Source: Gammaproteobacteria bacterium (GTDB taxonomy: Bacteria > Pseudomonadota > Gammaproteobacteria > Pseudomonadales > UBA5518). From it: a stretch of DNA of 64,000 bases. This document shows, piece by piece, positions 40,897 to 49,035 of this stretch. The translations under genes were made by a program, and so were the position numbers. The stretch covers positions 62,001 through 126,000 of the forward strand of contig JADKDK010000007.1 of NCBI GenBank assembly GCA_016718385.1. The letters are read 5' to 3'. The stretch's first letter is position 1; the number at the start of each line of letters is the position of its first letter. Below the pieces are notes generated by a model, which was not told the origin of the DNA, did not search any database, and saw only the letters and a program-made list of their open reading frames with translations.

Positions 40897-41041
40897 GGCG
40901 CGCCGAGGGGCGGGCCCGTTTCGCGCGCGGCCGCCGCCTGGCACGTCCATGTGCAGCGGCTACGCGTGTTGCCGAAATCGCTCCCGGCGATTTCGGCATC
41001 CACATGTCCGCTCGCGAAACGGGCCCACCCCTCGGCACGCC
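40897..41041. repeat. Nested inverted-repeat element between epmA and psd
   Basis: The outer arms are 34 bases, 40897-40930 and 41008-41041, complementary except at three positions (left arm core CCGAGGGGCGGGCCCGTTTC). Inside is a perfect 12-base-pair hairpin: TGCCGAAATCGC (40970-40981), loop TCCCG, GCGATTTCGGCA (40987-40998). No coding potential is evident. It occupies the 497-base gap between converging genes and could form a cruciform or end transcription from both sides. Outside this element and the 41201-41258 repeat, I see nothing else definite in 40848-41344. Confidence 0.75.
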
Positions 41042-41200
41042 TGCCGTGGAGGTTGCCGGTCGGTTCGCAGTTTCGACGAAAGCAGGCGGCTCCTACGGCG
41101 GAAACGTGTCGGATCGCGTTGGTTCGACAGGCTACACAAGGACTGCGAGCGGTATGGGACCACCAAGGCAGCCGGTGCCATGCCGGCTGTCTTGCGAGGA

Positions 41201-41258
41201 CCGTCTGTCGCCTGGATGGCGACAGTCGAGCCTACAGGGATGTATTTACGGCGTGTCC
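41201..41258 (+). repeat. Dispersed 57-58 base hairpin repeat, copy A
   Basis: A unit reading CCGTCTGTCGCC...GGCGACAGTCGAGCCTACAGGG...ACGGCGTGTCC. It starts with a perfect hairpin, CTGTCGCC (41205-41212) with GGCGACAG (41218-41225). The second copy at 44116-44172 keeps the flanks and re-pairs a changed stem. It lies downstream of psd, between convergent genes. Confidence 0.65.
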
Positions 41259-41344
41259 GAGCAGGAGAGCCGGCATGGCACCGGCGGCGATGGACCGCAG
41301 GTCTATCGAAAGCGTGGCTTACGTCCAACGCCTGGCGTCGGGCG

Positions 41345-42220
41345 TCAGTTCGACAGCGATCCGATCCGCTGCCCCATGCGCAGCGGCGAGCCCGCGGCGA
41401 GCGCCTCGTCCCAGTTCGCGACGCCGGGCGGCAGCAGCAGGATCACCGTGGAGCCCAGCTGGAAGCGGCCCATCTCGGCACCCTTCTGCAGCGTGCGCGC
41501 GGCGGCGTCCAGCTGGTAATCCACGTTGAACACGTGCCGGCCGGCCGGCGTCACCGGGCCGGTCCACACGGTCTCGATGCCCGCGACCACCATCGCGCCC
41601 ACCAGCACCATCGCCAGCGGACCGTGCTCGGTATCGAACAGGCAGACCAGGCGCTCGTTGCGCGCGAACAGCCCCGGCACCGACTCGGCCGTGACCTGGT
41701 TCACCGAGAACAGTTTTCCCGGCACGTAGCGCAGCGCGCGCAGTCGGCCCGCGAGCGGCATGTGCACGCGGTGGTAATCGCGCGGCGAGAGATAGATCGT
41801 GGCGAAGGAGCCGTTGGCGAACAGGCGCGCGTCGGCGGGGTCGGCCAGCAGCTCGGCGGCGCTGAACCAGTGACCCTTGGCCTGGAACATGCGGCCGTCC
41901 TCGATCGCGCCGAGCTGGCTCACCGCGCCGTCGGCGGGCGAGGTGATCGTCCGCGGTGCCGCATCGACGGGGCGCATGCCCTCGCGCAGCGCGCGCGTGA
42001 AGAAGGCGTTGAAGTGCGGGTAGGCGCCCGGGTCCGGCTCGGCGGCCTCGCTCATGTCGACCGCGAAGTGCGCGATGAAGCGGCGGATCAGCCAATCCTT
42101 CAGCGGCTGGAAGCCCGAGCGCGCGAGCACGCCGGTCAGGCGTGACAGCAGGTGTTGCGGCAGCAGGTGCTGCATCGCGATGAACAGGCGCTCGCGCAGG
42201 CTGCGTGCGTCGGCATTCAT
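41345..42220 (-). CDS. psd: Phosphatidylserine decarboxylase proenzyme
   Basis: A 291-residue inner membrane-associated enzyme that makes phosphatidylethanolamine. The self-cleavage site that creates the pyruvoyl group is the LGST of GRFQLGSTVILLLPPG near residue 255. Other family blocks are FNAFFTRALREGMRP, SPADGAVSQLG, YLSPRDYHRVHMPL and FARNERLVCLFDT. It overlaps rsgA by four bases and is translated after it. The order rsgA-psd near orn follows related genomes. Confidence 0.95.
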   Translation of the reverse strand: MNADARSLRERLFIAMQHLLPQHLLSRLTGVLARSGFQPLKDWLIRRFIAHFAVDMSEAAEPDPGAYPHFNAFFTRALREGMRPVDAAPRTITSPADGAVSQLGAIEDGRMFQAKGHWFSAAELLADPADARLFANGSFATIYLSPRDYHRVHMPLAGRLRALRYVPGKLFSVNQVTAESVPGLFARNERLVCLFDTEHGPLAMVLVGAMVVAGIETVWTGPVTPAGRHVFNVDYQLDAAARTLQKGAEMGRFQLGSTVILLLPPGVANWDEALAAGSPLRMGQRIGSLSN

Positions 42221-43194
42221 GAAGGCTCTCCGGTGATTTGCAGGAAGCTCGCGTAGCGCGCCGCGCTGACGGTTCCCGCCGCGACGGCCTCGCGCAGCGC
42301 GCAGCCGGGCTCGTTGCGGTGTACGCAGTCGCGGAAGCGACAGCGCCCGAGGTGCGGACGGAACTCGACGAAGCCGTGCGCGGTGCGCGCGGCGTCGAGG
42401 TGCGCGAGGCTGAACTCGCGGATGCCGGGCGAGTCGATCAGGTCGCCGCCCGCGGGCAGATGATAGAGTCGCGCTGCCGTGGTGGTGTGGCGGCCCTTGG
42501 TCACCGCGTGCGACAGCTCGCCGATGCGGATGTCCTGCTCGTGCGGCAGCAGCGCCGAGATCAGCGAGGATTTGCCCACGCCGGACTGGCCGACGAAGGC
42601 GGTGGTGTGCCCGGCCAGCGCGGCCTGGAGCTCGTCGAGGCCGCCGGCATGCGCCGAGGCGTGCAGCACCGGGTAGCCGATCGCGCGGTAGACGCCGAGC
42701 AGCGGCTCGAGCGCGGCCGGGTCAGTCAGCAGATCGGTCTTGTTCAGCAGGATCAGCGCCTGCAGCCCGACGTCCTCGGCAGCCGCGAGGTAGCGGTCGA
42801 GCAGGTTGGCGTGCGGCTCCGGCTCCGGCGCGATCACGATCACGATGCGATCGAGGTTCGCGGCGGCGGGGCGCAGCGTGCCGTGCATGTCCGGGCGGCT
42901 CAGCACCGTCGTGCGCTCATGGCGCGCGGTGACGATGCCGCCTTCGTCGTCGCGATGCCACACCACGCGGTCGCCGGCCACCAGCGAGTCGATGTTGGAG
43001 CGCATGTGGCAGCGGCACGCCGCGCCGGGCGTGCGCGGATCCTCCACGTCGACCCGCTTGCCGAAGCGCGATATCACCACGCCGTCGAGCGCGGGAGAGT
43101 CGGGGTCGGGCTCGCTGGCGGCGTGCTCGGTGCGCCGACGCTGCAGCTTCTCGACCCGGCGCGCCTGGTTCTGGCTCAGCTTGCGTCCGGCCAT
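42217..43194 (-). CDS. rsgA: Small ribosomal subunit biogenesis GTPase RsgA
   Basis: A 325-residue circularly permuted GTPase that checks late 30S assembly. Order of motifs: N-terminal OB-fold, G4 LLNKTDLL, G1 GQSGVGKSSLISALLP, G2/G3 TKGRHTTT and LIDSPGIREF, then the zinc-binding C-terminal part with CRFRDCVHRNEPGCAL. It is divergent from orn (133-base gap), as in E. coli and Pseudomonas, and overlaps psd. Confidence 0.95.
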   Translation of the reverse strand: MAGRKLSQNQARRVEKLQRRRTEHAASEPDPDSPALDGVVISRFGKRVDVEDPRTPGAACRCHMRSNIDSLVAGDRVVWHRDDEGGIVTARHERTTVLSRPDMHGTLRPAAANLDRIVIVIAPEPEPHANLLDRYLAAAEDVGLQALILLNKTDLLTDPAALEPLLGVYRAIGYPVLHASAHAGGLDELQAALAGHTTAFVGQSGVGKSSLISALLPHEQDIRIGELSHAVTKGRHTTTAARLYHLPAGGDLIDSPGIREFSLAHLDAARTAHGFVEFRPHLGRCRFRDCVHRNEPGCALREAVAAGTVSAARYASFLQITGEPS

Positions 43195-43327
43195 GGGCTG
43201 TTCAGCGTGTCAGCGCGGCGAACGCGGCATCGCGCGGGTGCGACGGCAGGCGAAGCGGGAAAAGGCTTGTTGCATAATGCGGGCGTGACGGGGTCTTGTC
43301 ATCGAACGTGTGGCGCGGGAGTCTAGC

Positions 43328-43876
43328 ATGATGCTCGAGGACGGATTGGTCTGGGTCGACCTGGAAATGACCGGGCTCGACCCGGACCGCGACGTGGTCA
43401 TCGAGATCGCGACCATCGTGACCGATGCGCACCTGAACGTGATCGCCGAAGGCCCGGTGCTCGCCATCCACCAGGGCGACGCGGTGCTGGCGACGATGGA
43501 CGAGTGGAATACGCGTCAGCACGGCCAGTCGGGGCTGACGCAACGCGTGCGCGAGAGCCGCCTCGACGAGGAGGTCGTCCAGGACCTGACGCTGGAGTTC
43601 CTGCGCCGTCACGTGCCCCCCGGCAAGTCGCCGATGTGCGGCAACAGCATCTGCCAGGACCGCCGTTTCATGGCGCGCCGCATGCCCCGCCTCGAGGCTT
43701 TCTTCCACTACCGCAATCTCGACGTCAGCACCGTGAAGGAGCTCGCGCGCCGCTGGCGCCCCGACGTGCTCGCCACCGTCACCAAGCAGGGCGCGCATCT
43801 CGCGCTGGACGACATCCGCGACTCGATCGCGGAGTTGCGCCACTACCGCGAGCACTTTTTCCGCATGGCACCGTGA
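43328..43876 (+). CDS. orn: Oligoribonuclease
   Basis: A 182-residue DEDDh exonuclease that degrades di- to pentanucleotides, including pGpG from c-di-GMP turnover. Motifs: WVDLEMTGLDPDRDVVIEIA, GNSICQDRRFMARRMP, LDVSTVKELARRW and the final H-x4-D in HLALDDIRDS. Two in-frame ATGs (43328, 43331) are possible; I take the first. The product links to the fimX pathway because it finishes c-di-GMP breakdown. Confidence 0.96.
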   Translation: MMLEDGLVWVDLEMTGLDPDRDVVIEIATIVTDAHLNVIAEGPVLAIHQGDAVLATMDEWNTRQHGQSGLTQRVRESRLDEEVVQDLTLEFLRRHVPPGKSPMCGNSICQDRRFMARRMPRLEAFFHYRNLDVSTVKELARRWRPDVLATVTKQGAHLALDDIRDSIAELRHYREHFFRMAP

Positions 43877-43925
43877 TCGCATCAATCATCGCTGGCCTTG
43901 TTGCCCGGCCGCCCCAACGGGGCCC

Positions 43926-43950
43926 GCGGCAAGTACGTCCCTGTAGGCTC
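43926..43950 (-). repeat. Half copy (inverted) of the dispersed hairpin repeat, copy C
   Basis: The minus strand reads GAGCCTACAGGGACGTACTT then GCCGC, matching the second half of the 44116-44172 unit almost base for base. It faces that copy across about 165 bases, so the two form the inverted ends of a 247-base block in the gap between orn and queG. The block interior is GC-rich, with no gene that I can support. Confidence 0.55.
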
Positions 43951-44115
43951 TGGCGCCGCTTGCGGCCGCTGCCGGAGGCCGGTCGCACGGGCCCTGCGGT
44001 GCGGCTCGCCCCTGCGGCGCACGCCCCCTCACGCCCGTGCGTCCAGCACAGCCGCTCGGCAAAGTTCGTGGTACCACAAACGAAGGTCCCGAGGCGGGCC
44101 ATGGGTGATGCGGGA

Positions 44116-44172
44116 CCGTCTGCGGCATGGATGCCGCAGTCGAGCCTACAGGGACGTACTTGCGGCGTGTCC
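44116..44172 (+). repeat. Dispersed 57-58 base hairpin repeat, copy B
   Basis: The unit reads CCGTCTGCGGCAT...ATGCCGCAGTCGAGCC...GGACGTACTTGCGG, ending at CGTGTCC. The stem is CTGCGGCAT (44120-44128) with ATGCCGCAG (44131-44139). Compared with copy A the flanks are nearly the same, while several stem bases differ on both arms in a compensatory way. It lies in the 327-base gap between convergent orn and queG, which holds no gene I can support. Confidence 0.65.
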
Positions 44173-44203
44173 CGCAGCATGCATGGCCCACCTTGCGACC
44201 GGG

Positions 44204-45325
44204 CTACGGAGCGCTACCATTTTGGCCAGTTGCGGATGTTCGCGTTGCAAGCTGCTCGATAGCCCACACCACATGCTCGCGCACCAATTCCGAGGGATGT
44301 TCCGATCGCGCCAGCAGCGCCGCGCGTGCCGCGTCCGTGGCGGGCCCGTTGCCGAGCGCCACGGCGAGGTTGCGCAGCCAGCGCTCGTGGCCGAGGCGGT
44401 AGAGCGGCGTGCCGGCGGCGCGCTCGGCGAATTGCTCCGCGCTCCAGGCGAACAGTTCGGTGAGGCGCGCGGCATCGAGGCCGTGGCGCGGCGCGAAGTC
44501 GGCCTCGCAGCTCGGCTGCGCGAACTTGTTCCACGGGCACACCAGCTGGCAGTCGTCGCAGCCGAAGACGCGGTTGCCGATCAGCGGGCGAAGATCATGC
44601 GGGATCGCGCCCTGCAGCTCGATCGTGAGATAGGAAATGCAGCGCCGCGCGTCGAGCACGAAGGGCGACACGAAGGCAGCGGTGGGACAGACGTCGAGAC
44701 AGGCGGTGCAGCTGCCGCAATGCATGCCGCTGAACTCGGCGTCCACCGGCAGCGGGATGTCGGTGAAGATCTCCCCGAGGAAGAACCACGAGCCCGCGCG
44801 CGGATCGATCAGCATGGTGTTCTTCCCGATCCAGCCGAGGCCGGCCTTCTGCGCCACACCGCGCTCCAGCACCGGCGCGCTGTCGACGAACACGCGCTGC
44901 GCGCTGCCGGGGCGCGCGGCGAGGATACGGTCCGCCAGCCGCGCCAGCCGCGCGCGCATCAGCTTGTGGTAGTCGCGCCCCAGCGCGTAGCGCGAGACAT
45001 AGGCGCGCTCCGCATCGTTCAGGATGCCGGAGGGCTCGGCGCTGTCGGCACGGTGGTAATCCATGCGCACCGAGATCACGCGCAGCGTGCCCGGCAGCAG
45101 CTCTTCGGGGCGCCAGCGCCTGGCACCGTGGCGCGCCATGTAGTCGAGCTCGCCGTGCAGGCCCTGCGCCACCCACTCCCGCAGGCGCTCGTCGTGGGGA
45201 GACAGGTCGGTGCCGCAGATGCCGAGCGAGGGGAAGCCCAGTTCGCGCGCCCAGGCGCGGATAGCGACGGCGAGCGCCGCCAAGGAGCCCGTGGCGTCTT
45301 CCCGGGCTGTATCGGTCGTGATCAT
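44204..45325 (-). CDS. queG: Epoxyqueuosine reductase
   Basis: A 373-residue cobalamin-dependent iron-sulfur enzyme for the last step of queuosine synthesis in tRNA. Two ferredoxin-like cluster motifs are present, CGSCTACLDVCPTAAF and CDDCQLVCPWNKF, with the family opening AWARELGFPSLGICG and the catalytic Asp region YMARHGARRWRPEELLPG. HEAT-like C-terminal repeats follow. The ATG at 45323-45325 is chosen because the long open frame further upstream is antisense to nnr. It is divergent from nnr, as in Pseudomonas and E. coli. Confidence 0.95.
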   Translation of the reverse strand: MITTDTAREDATGSLAALAVAIRAWARELGFPSLGICGTDLSPHDERLREWVAQGLHGELDYMARHGARRWRPEELLPGTLRVISVRMDYHRADSAEPSGILNDAERAYVSRYALGRDYHKLMRARLARLADRILAARPGSAQRVFVDSAPVLERGVAQKAGLGWIGKNTMLIDPRAGSWFFLGEIFTDIPLPVDAEFSGMHCGSCTACLDVCPTAAFVSPFVLDARRCISYLTIELQGAIPHDLRPLIGNRVFGCDDCQLVCPWNKFAQPSCEADFAPRHGLDAARLTELFAWSAEQFAERAAGTPLYRLGHERWLRNLAVALGNGPATDAARAALLARSEHPSELVREHVVWAIEQLATRTSATGQNGSAP

Positions 45326-45439
45326 CGGCAGCGCCCTGCAGCGTGGAGCGATCGGGTCGGGGGAATCCCGCCCGACCCGCGGCCAGCATAACGGAGGCAT
45401 CGCGTACAATGAAAACCGGTCCAACGGAGAGCCGTCGCG

Positions 45440-46969
45440 ATGCCTGATGCCGAGCTGCAGCCCGCGCTGTACACCGCCGCAGAGACGCGCGCGCTCGATC
45501 GCGCCGCGATCGACGGTGCGGGCATTCCGGGTATCGTGCTGATGAGCCGCGCCGGGCGCGCGGTGTTCGAACTCGTGTGCGCACATTACCCCGGCGTGCT
45601 GCCGGTCCACGTCGTCTGCGGCGCCGGCAACAACGGCGGCGACGGCTTCATCGTGGCGCGGCTCGCGCGAGAACGCGGCCTGGCGGTGACGGTGTCGCTG
45701 CTCGGCGAGCAGGCGCGCATCGCGGGCGATGCGCGGCTCGCGCTGGAGGCCGCGCTCGCGGCAGGCGTCGAGGTGCGTCCGTTCACGCCGCAGACGCGTT
45801 TCGATGCGGGCGTCATCGTCGATGCGCTGCTCGGCACCGGGCTCGGCGGGCCGGTGCGCGAGGCGCACGCGCAGGCCATCGCGGCGATGAACGCCAGCGG
45901 GCTGCCCATCGTGGCGGTCGACATTCCCTCGGGGCTGTGCAGCGACACCGGTTGCGTGCGGGGCGTCGCGGTGCATGCGGCGCACACCGTCACCTTCATC
46001 GGCCGCAAGCGCGGGCTGTACACCGCGGCGGCGCGCGATCATTGCGGCGAGCTGCATTTCGATGCGCTCGGCGTGCCGGCGCAGACGTATGACGCGGTGC
46101 CGGCCGGGGCCGAGCTGCTGTCGCTCGAGGGCCTGCTGGCGGCGCTGGCGCCGCGCGCGCGCACCGCGCACAAGGGGAGTTTCGGGCACGTGCTGGTGAT
46201 CGGCGGCGGGCGCGGCATGGCGGGCGCCGCCGCGATGGCGGCGGAGTCGGCCGCGCGCTGTGGCGCGGGACTGGTGTCGCTCGCCACCTGGCCGGGCAAC
46301 GTGGCCGCGACGGTGGCGCGCCGTCCCGAGATCATGGCGCACGGCGTGGAGCACGGCCATGAGCTGGAGCCGCTGCTCGCGCGCGCCGGCGTGCTGGTGA
46401 TCGGTCCGGGGCTGGGTCGCGGGCCGTGGGCGCAGCAGCTGCTGGTGCGCGCGCTCGCCACCGGCAAGCCCGCGGTGCTGGACGCCGATGCGCTGAATGC
46501 CATCGCCGAGGGCGAGGTGCCCGCGGAATTGCCGCGCGCGCAGTGCGTCGTGACGCCCCATCCCGGCGAGGCGGCGCGGCTGCTCGGCGTGACGGCAGCC
46601 GGGATCGAGGCCGACCGTTTCGTGGCGCTGCAAGGCTTGCGTGCGTTGTTTCCGGGCGCGGTGGTGCTCAAGGGTGCCGGCACCCTGGTGGCGAGCGGTG
46701 CGGCAGGCGGGCGCCTCGGCGTCTGTCCCTACGGCAATCCCGGCATGGCGAGCGGTGGCATGGGCGACGTGCTGAGCGGGGTGCTCGGCGCGCTGCTGGC
46801 GCAGGGACTCGCATCCGGCGATGCCGCGCGTCTGGGCGTCTGCCTGCACGCGCGCGCCGCGGATCTGGCGGCGGCCGCCGACGGCGAACGCGGCCTGCTC
46901 GCCACTGACCTGGTACCGTGGCTGCGGCGCCTGCTGAACGGCGCCGCGCCGGCGGAGGCCGGGGCATGA
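45440..46969 (+). CDS. nnr: Bifunctional NAD(P)H-hydrate repair enzyme (epimerase + dehydratase)
   Basis: A 509-residue fusion that repairs damaged NADHX/NADPHX. The N-terminal YjeF epimerase domain (about 1-220) has VVCGAGNNGGDGFIVARLA and IVAVDIPSGLCSDTG. The C-terminal ADP-dependent dehydratase domain (about 230-505) has GSFGHVLVIGGGRGMAGA, VTPHPGEAARLLG and GNPGMASGGMGDVLSGVLG. The start is preceded by GGAGAG. It overlaps tsaE by four bases. Confidence 0.95.
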   Translation: MPDAELQPALYTAAETRALDRAAIDGAGIPGIVLMSRAGRAVFELVCAHYPGVLPVHVVCGAGNNGGDGFIVARLARERGLAVTVSLLGEQARIAGDARLALEAALAAGVEVRPFTPQTRFDAGVIVDALLGTGLGGPVREAHAQAIAAMNASGLPIVAVDIPSGLCSDTGCVRGVAVHAAHTVTFIGRKRGLYTAAARDHCGELHFDALGVPAQTYDAVPAGAELLSLEGLLAALAPRARTAHKGSFGHVLVIGGGRGMAGAAAMAAESAARCGAGLVSLATWPGNVAATVARRPEIMAHGVEHGHELEPLLARAGVLVIGPGLGRGPWAQQLLVRALATGKPAVLDADALNAIAEGEVPAELPRAQCVVTPHPGEAARLLGVTAAGIEADRFVALQGLRALFPGAVVLKGAGTLVASGAAGGRLGVCPYGNPGMASGGMGDVLSGVLGALLAQGLASGDAARLGVCLHARAADLAAAADGERGLLATDLVPWLRRLLNGAAPAEAGA

Positions 46970-47451
46970 GCGCCGACCATTCCTGCCAACTGCGCGACGA
47001 GGACGCGACGGTCGGCTTCGGGGCGCGGCTGGCGGCCGCGCTCGCCGGCGGCGCCGTGGTCTACCTGCATGGCGACCTGGGCGCGGGCAAGACCACGCTG
47101 GCGCGCGGGCTGCTGCGCGCGCTCGGGCACACCGGTTCGGTGAAGAGTCCCACCTACACCCTGGTCGAGCCCTATGCGATCGCGGGGCGCACCGTTTTCC
47201 ATTTCGATCTCTACCGGCTCGCCGATCCCGAGGAGCTCGAATTCCTCGGCGTGCGCGATTACCTGCAGCCCGGGGCGATCCTGCTGATCGAGTGGCCGGA
47301 GCGCGGCGAGGGGCACCTGCCGGCGCCGGATCTCGAGATCCGGCTGGAAACCGCCGGCGCGGGGCGCCGTGCGAGCTGGCGTGCATGCAACAGCCGCGGT
47401 GCCGCAATAGTTGCCTCGCTCGGCGTCGGCGATGGGCGTGCGCAATCCTGA
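46966..47451 (+). CDS. tsaE: tRNA threonylcarbamoyladenosine biosynthesis ATPase TsaE
   Basis: A 161-residue P-loop ATPase that supports t6A37 formation in tRNA with TsaB and TsaD. Walker A is HGDLGAGKTTLARGLL, followed by VKSPTYTLVEPY, FHFDLYRLADPEELEFLG and the second acidic LIEWPERG. The start overlaps nnr (ATGA), the usual nnr-tsaE pairing. amiC follows after 47 bases. Confidence 0.95.
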   Translation: MSADHSCQLRDEDATVGFGARLAAALAGGAVVYLHGDLGAGKTTLARGLLRALGHTGSVKSPTYTLVEPYAIAGRTVFHFDLYRLADPEELEFLGVRDYLQPGAILLIEWPERGEGHLPAPDLEIRLETAGAGRRASWRACNSRGAAIVASLGVGDGRAQS

Positions 47452-47498
47452 GCCGTTGCTATATTTTGGATCGGCATATTCCGCGGATCCGGGGACGC

Positions 47499-48992
47499 AT
47501 GACTTTACGGCCAAGAAACTCGGTGTGCGTGCGCATCGGCCTCGCCCTGGTGTTCGCCCTGGGCAGCCTGCAGGCGGGCGCCGGTGTCGCGGTCGAGGGC
47601 CTGCGCCTGTGGCGCGGCACGGATCACACGCGCCTCGTGTTCGACGTGGACGGCCCGGTCCGCCACAGCCTCACGGAAATGCACGATCCCGAGCGGCTCA
47701 TCATCGACGTCGAGAACGGCGAACTCGCGGCGGCGCTGCACGCGGTGGACATCAGCAGCACACAGGTGCAGCGCATCCGTAGCGGCAAGTACGGCGCCGA
47801 TCGCCTGCGCATCGTGCTCGACCTGCACGGCAAGGTGAAACAGAAGAGCTTCGTGCTGGGTCCGAGCAGCGGCCAGGGCAACCGCCTCGTGGTGGACCTG
47901 TTCGGCCCGGTGCCGCGCCAGGCACCGGCGCCCGTAGTGCCGACGGTTCCTGCGGAACCTGTCGCGCGGGCGGTCGCCGCGAGTCCCGCGCCGCCACAGC
48001 CCCAGGCGCAGGTTCAGCATCAGTCGCCGGCTCAGCCCGGGCCGCAGCCGGTGGCGCGTAGCGAGGAGCCAGCCCCGGTCGTGCGTGCGCCGTTGCCGAA
48101 ACAGCCGCTACGGGGCCGCAACATCCTGGTTGCGATCGACGCCGGGCACGGCGGTGAGGATCCCGGCGCCATCGGGCCGGGTCGCATCCGCGAGAAGGAC
48201 GTGGTGCTGGCGATCGCCCGGGAACTCGAGAAGAAGGTCAACGCGACACCGGGCTACCGCGCCACGATGGTACGCAAGGGCGATTACTTCATTCCGCTGT
48301 TCAAGCGGCGCGACATTGCGCGCGAGTCCGGCGCCGACCTGTTCGTGTCGATCCACGCCGATGCCTTCACCCACGCGCGCGCCCGCGGCAGCTCGGTCTA
48401 CGCGCTGTCGCCGCGCGGCGCGACCAGCGTCTCGGCCGCCTTCCTGGCGCAGCGCGAGAACGGCGCCGACCTGATCGGCGGCGTGGACCTGGGCGCCAAG
48501 GACAAGGTGCTCGCCAGCGTGCTGACCGACCTGTCGATGACGGCCACGATGGACGCGAGCCTCGGCGCCGGCGGACGCGTGCTGAATTCGATGGGGCGCA
48601 TCGCGCACCTGCACAAGCGCCGCGTCGAGCAGGCCGGCTTCGCGGTGCTCAAGTCTCCCGACATGCCCTCGATCCTGGTCGAGACCGGCTTCATCTCGAA
48701 CCCGCTCGAAGCCGAGCGCCTGGGCAATGCCGGCTACCAGCGCAACATGGCCGCGGCGATCTTCGCCGGAGTGAGCGACTACTTCATGAGCAGCCCGCCC
48801 CCCGAGACGATGGTCGCGATGAGCGTGCGCGCCGGCGCGCGCCCCTCGGAGTACATCATCTCGCGTGGCGACACCCTGGCTGGAATCGCCGAACGCTATC
48901 GTGTTAGTGTCGCCGACATCGTCAGGACCAACGGGTTGGGCGGTGGAAACGACATCCGGGCGGGACAGACCATCGTGATCCCGCAGACCTGA
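47499..48992 (+). CDS. amiC: N-acetylmuramoyl-L-alanine amidase (AMIN + Amidase_3 + LysM)
   Basis: A 497-residue secreted cell-wall hydrolase that splits septal peptidoglycan during division. A signal peptide (about 1-30, ending QAGAG) is followed by an AMIN domain (about 30-145), a Pro/Gln-rich linker, the Amidase_3 zinc catalytic domain (from VAIDAGHGGEDPGAIG, with ADLFVSIHADAF and ILVETGFISNPLEA), and a C-terminal LysM repeat (YIISRGDTLAGIAERY). The domain order matches AmiB/AmiC, and Pseudomonas names the gene at this locus amiB. It sits directly before mutL, as in related genomes. Confidence 0.9.
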   Translation: MTLRPRNSVCVRIGLALVFALGSLQAGAGVAVEGLRLWRGTDHTRLVFDVDGPVRHSLTEMHDPERLIIDVENGELAAALHAVDISSTQVQRIRSGKYGADRLRIVLDLHGKVKQKSFVLGPSSGQGNRLVVDLFGPVPRQAPAPVVPTVPAEPVARAVAASPAPPQPQAQVQHQSPAQPGPQPVARSEEPAPVVRAPLPKQPLRGRNILVAIDAGHGGEDPGAIGPGRIREKDVVLAIARELEKKVNATPGYRATMVRKGDYFIPLFKRRDIARESGADLFVSIHADAFTHARARGSSVYALSPRGATSVSAAFLAQRENGADLIGGVDLGAKDKVLASVLTDLSMTATMDASLGAGGRVLNSMGRIAHLHKRRVEQAGFAVLKSPDMPSILVETGFISNPLEAERLGNAGYQRNMAAAIFAGVSDYFMSSPPPETMVAMSVRAGARPSEYIISRGDTLAGIAERYRVSVADIVRTNGLGGGNDIRAGQTIVIPQT

Positions 48993-49035
48993 TCATCCGC
49001 TTTCGCGCCCTTCCGCTCATCGCGGTGATTCCAGC

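Noticed and set aside
40949..42145. A 398-codon plus-strand frame covering the repeats and opposite psd
   Set aside because: It spans palindromic repeats and the antisense of psd, with no domain similarity.
45405..45410. TACAAT as a -10 promoter box for nnr
   Set aside because: The hexamer is good, but no acceptable -35 box lies at 16-18 bases, so I do not list it as a feature.
45326..47407. Upstream extension of queG to a 1067-residue product
   Set aside because: The extra sequence is antisense to nnr and tsaE, and QueG homology begins at the ATG at 45323-45325.
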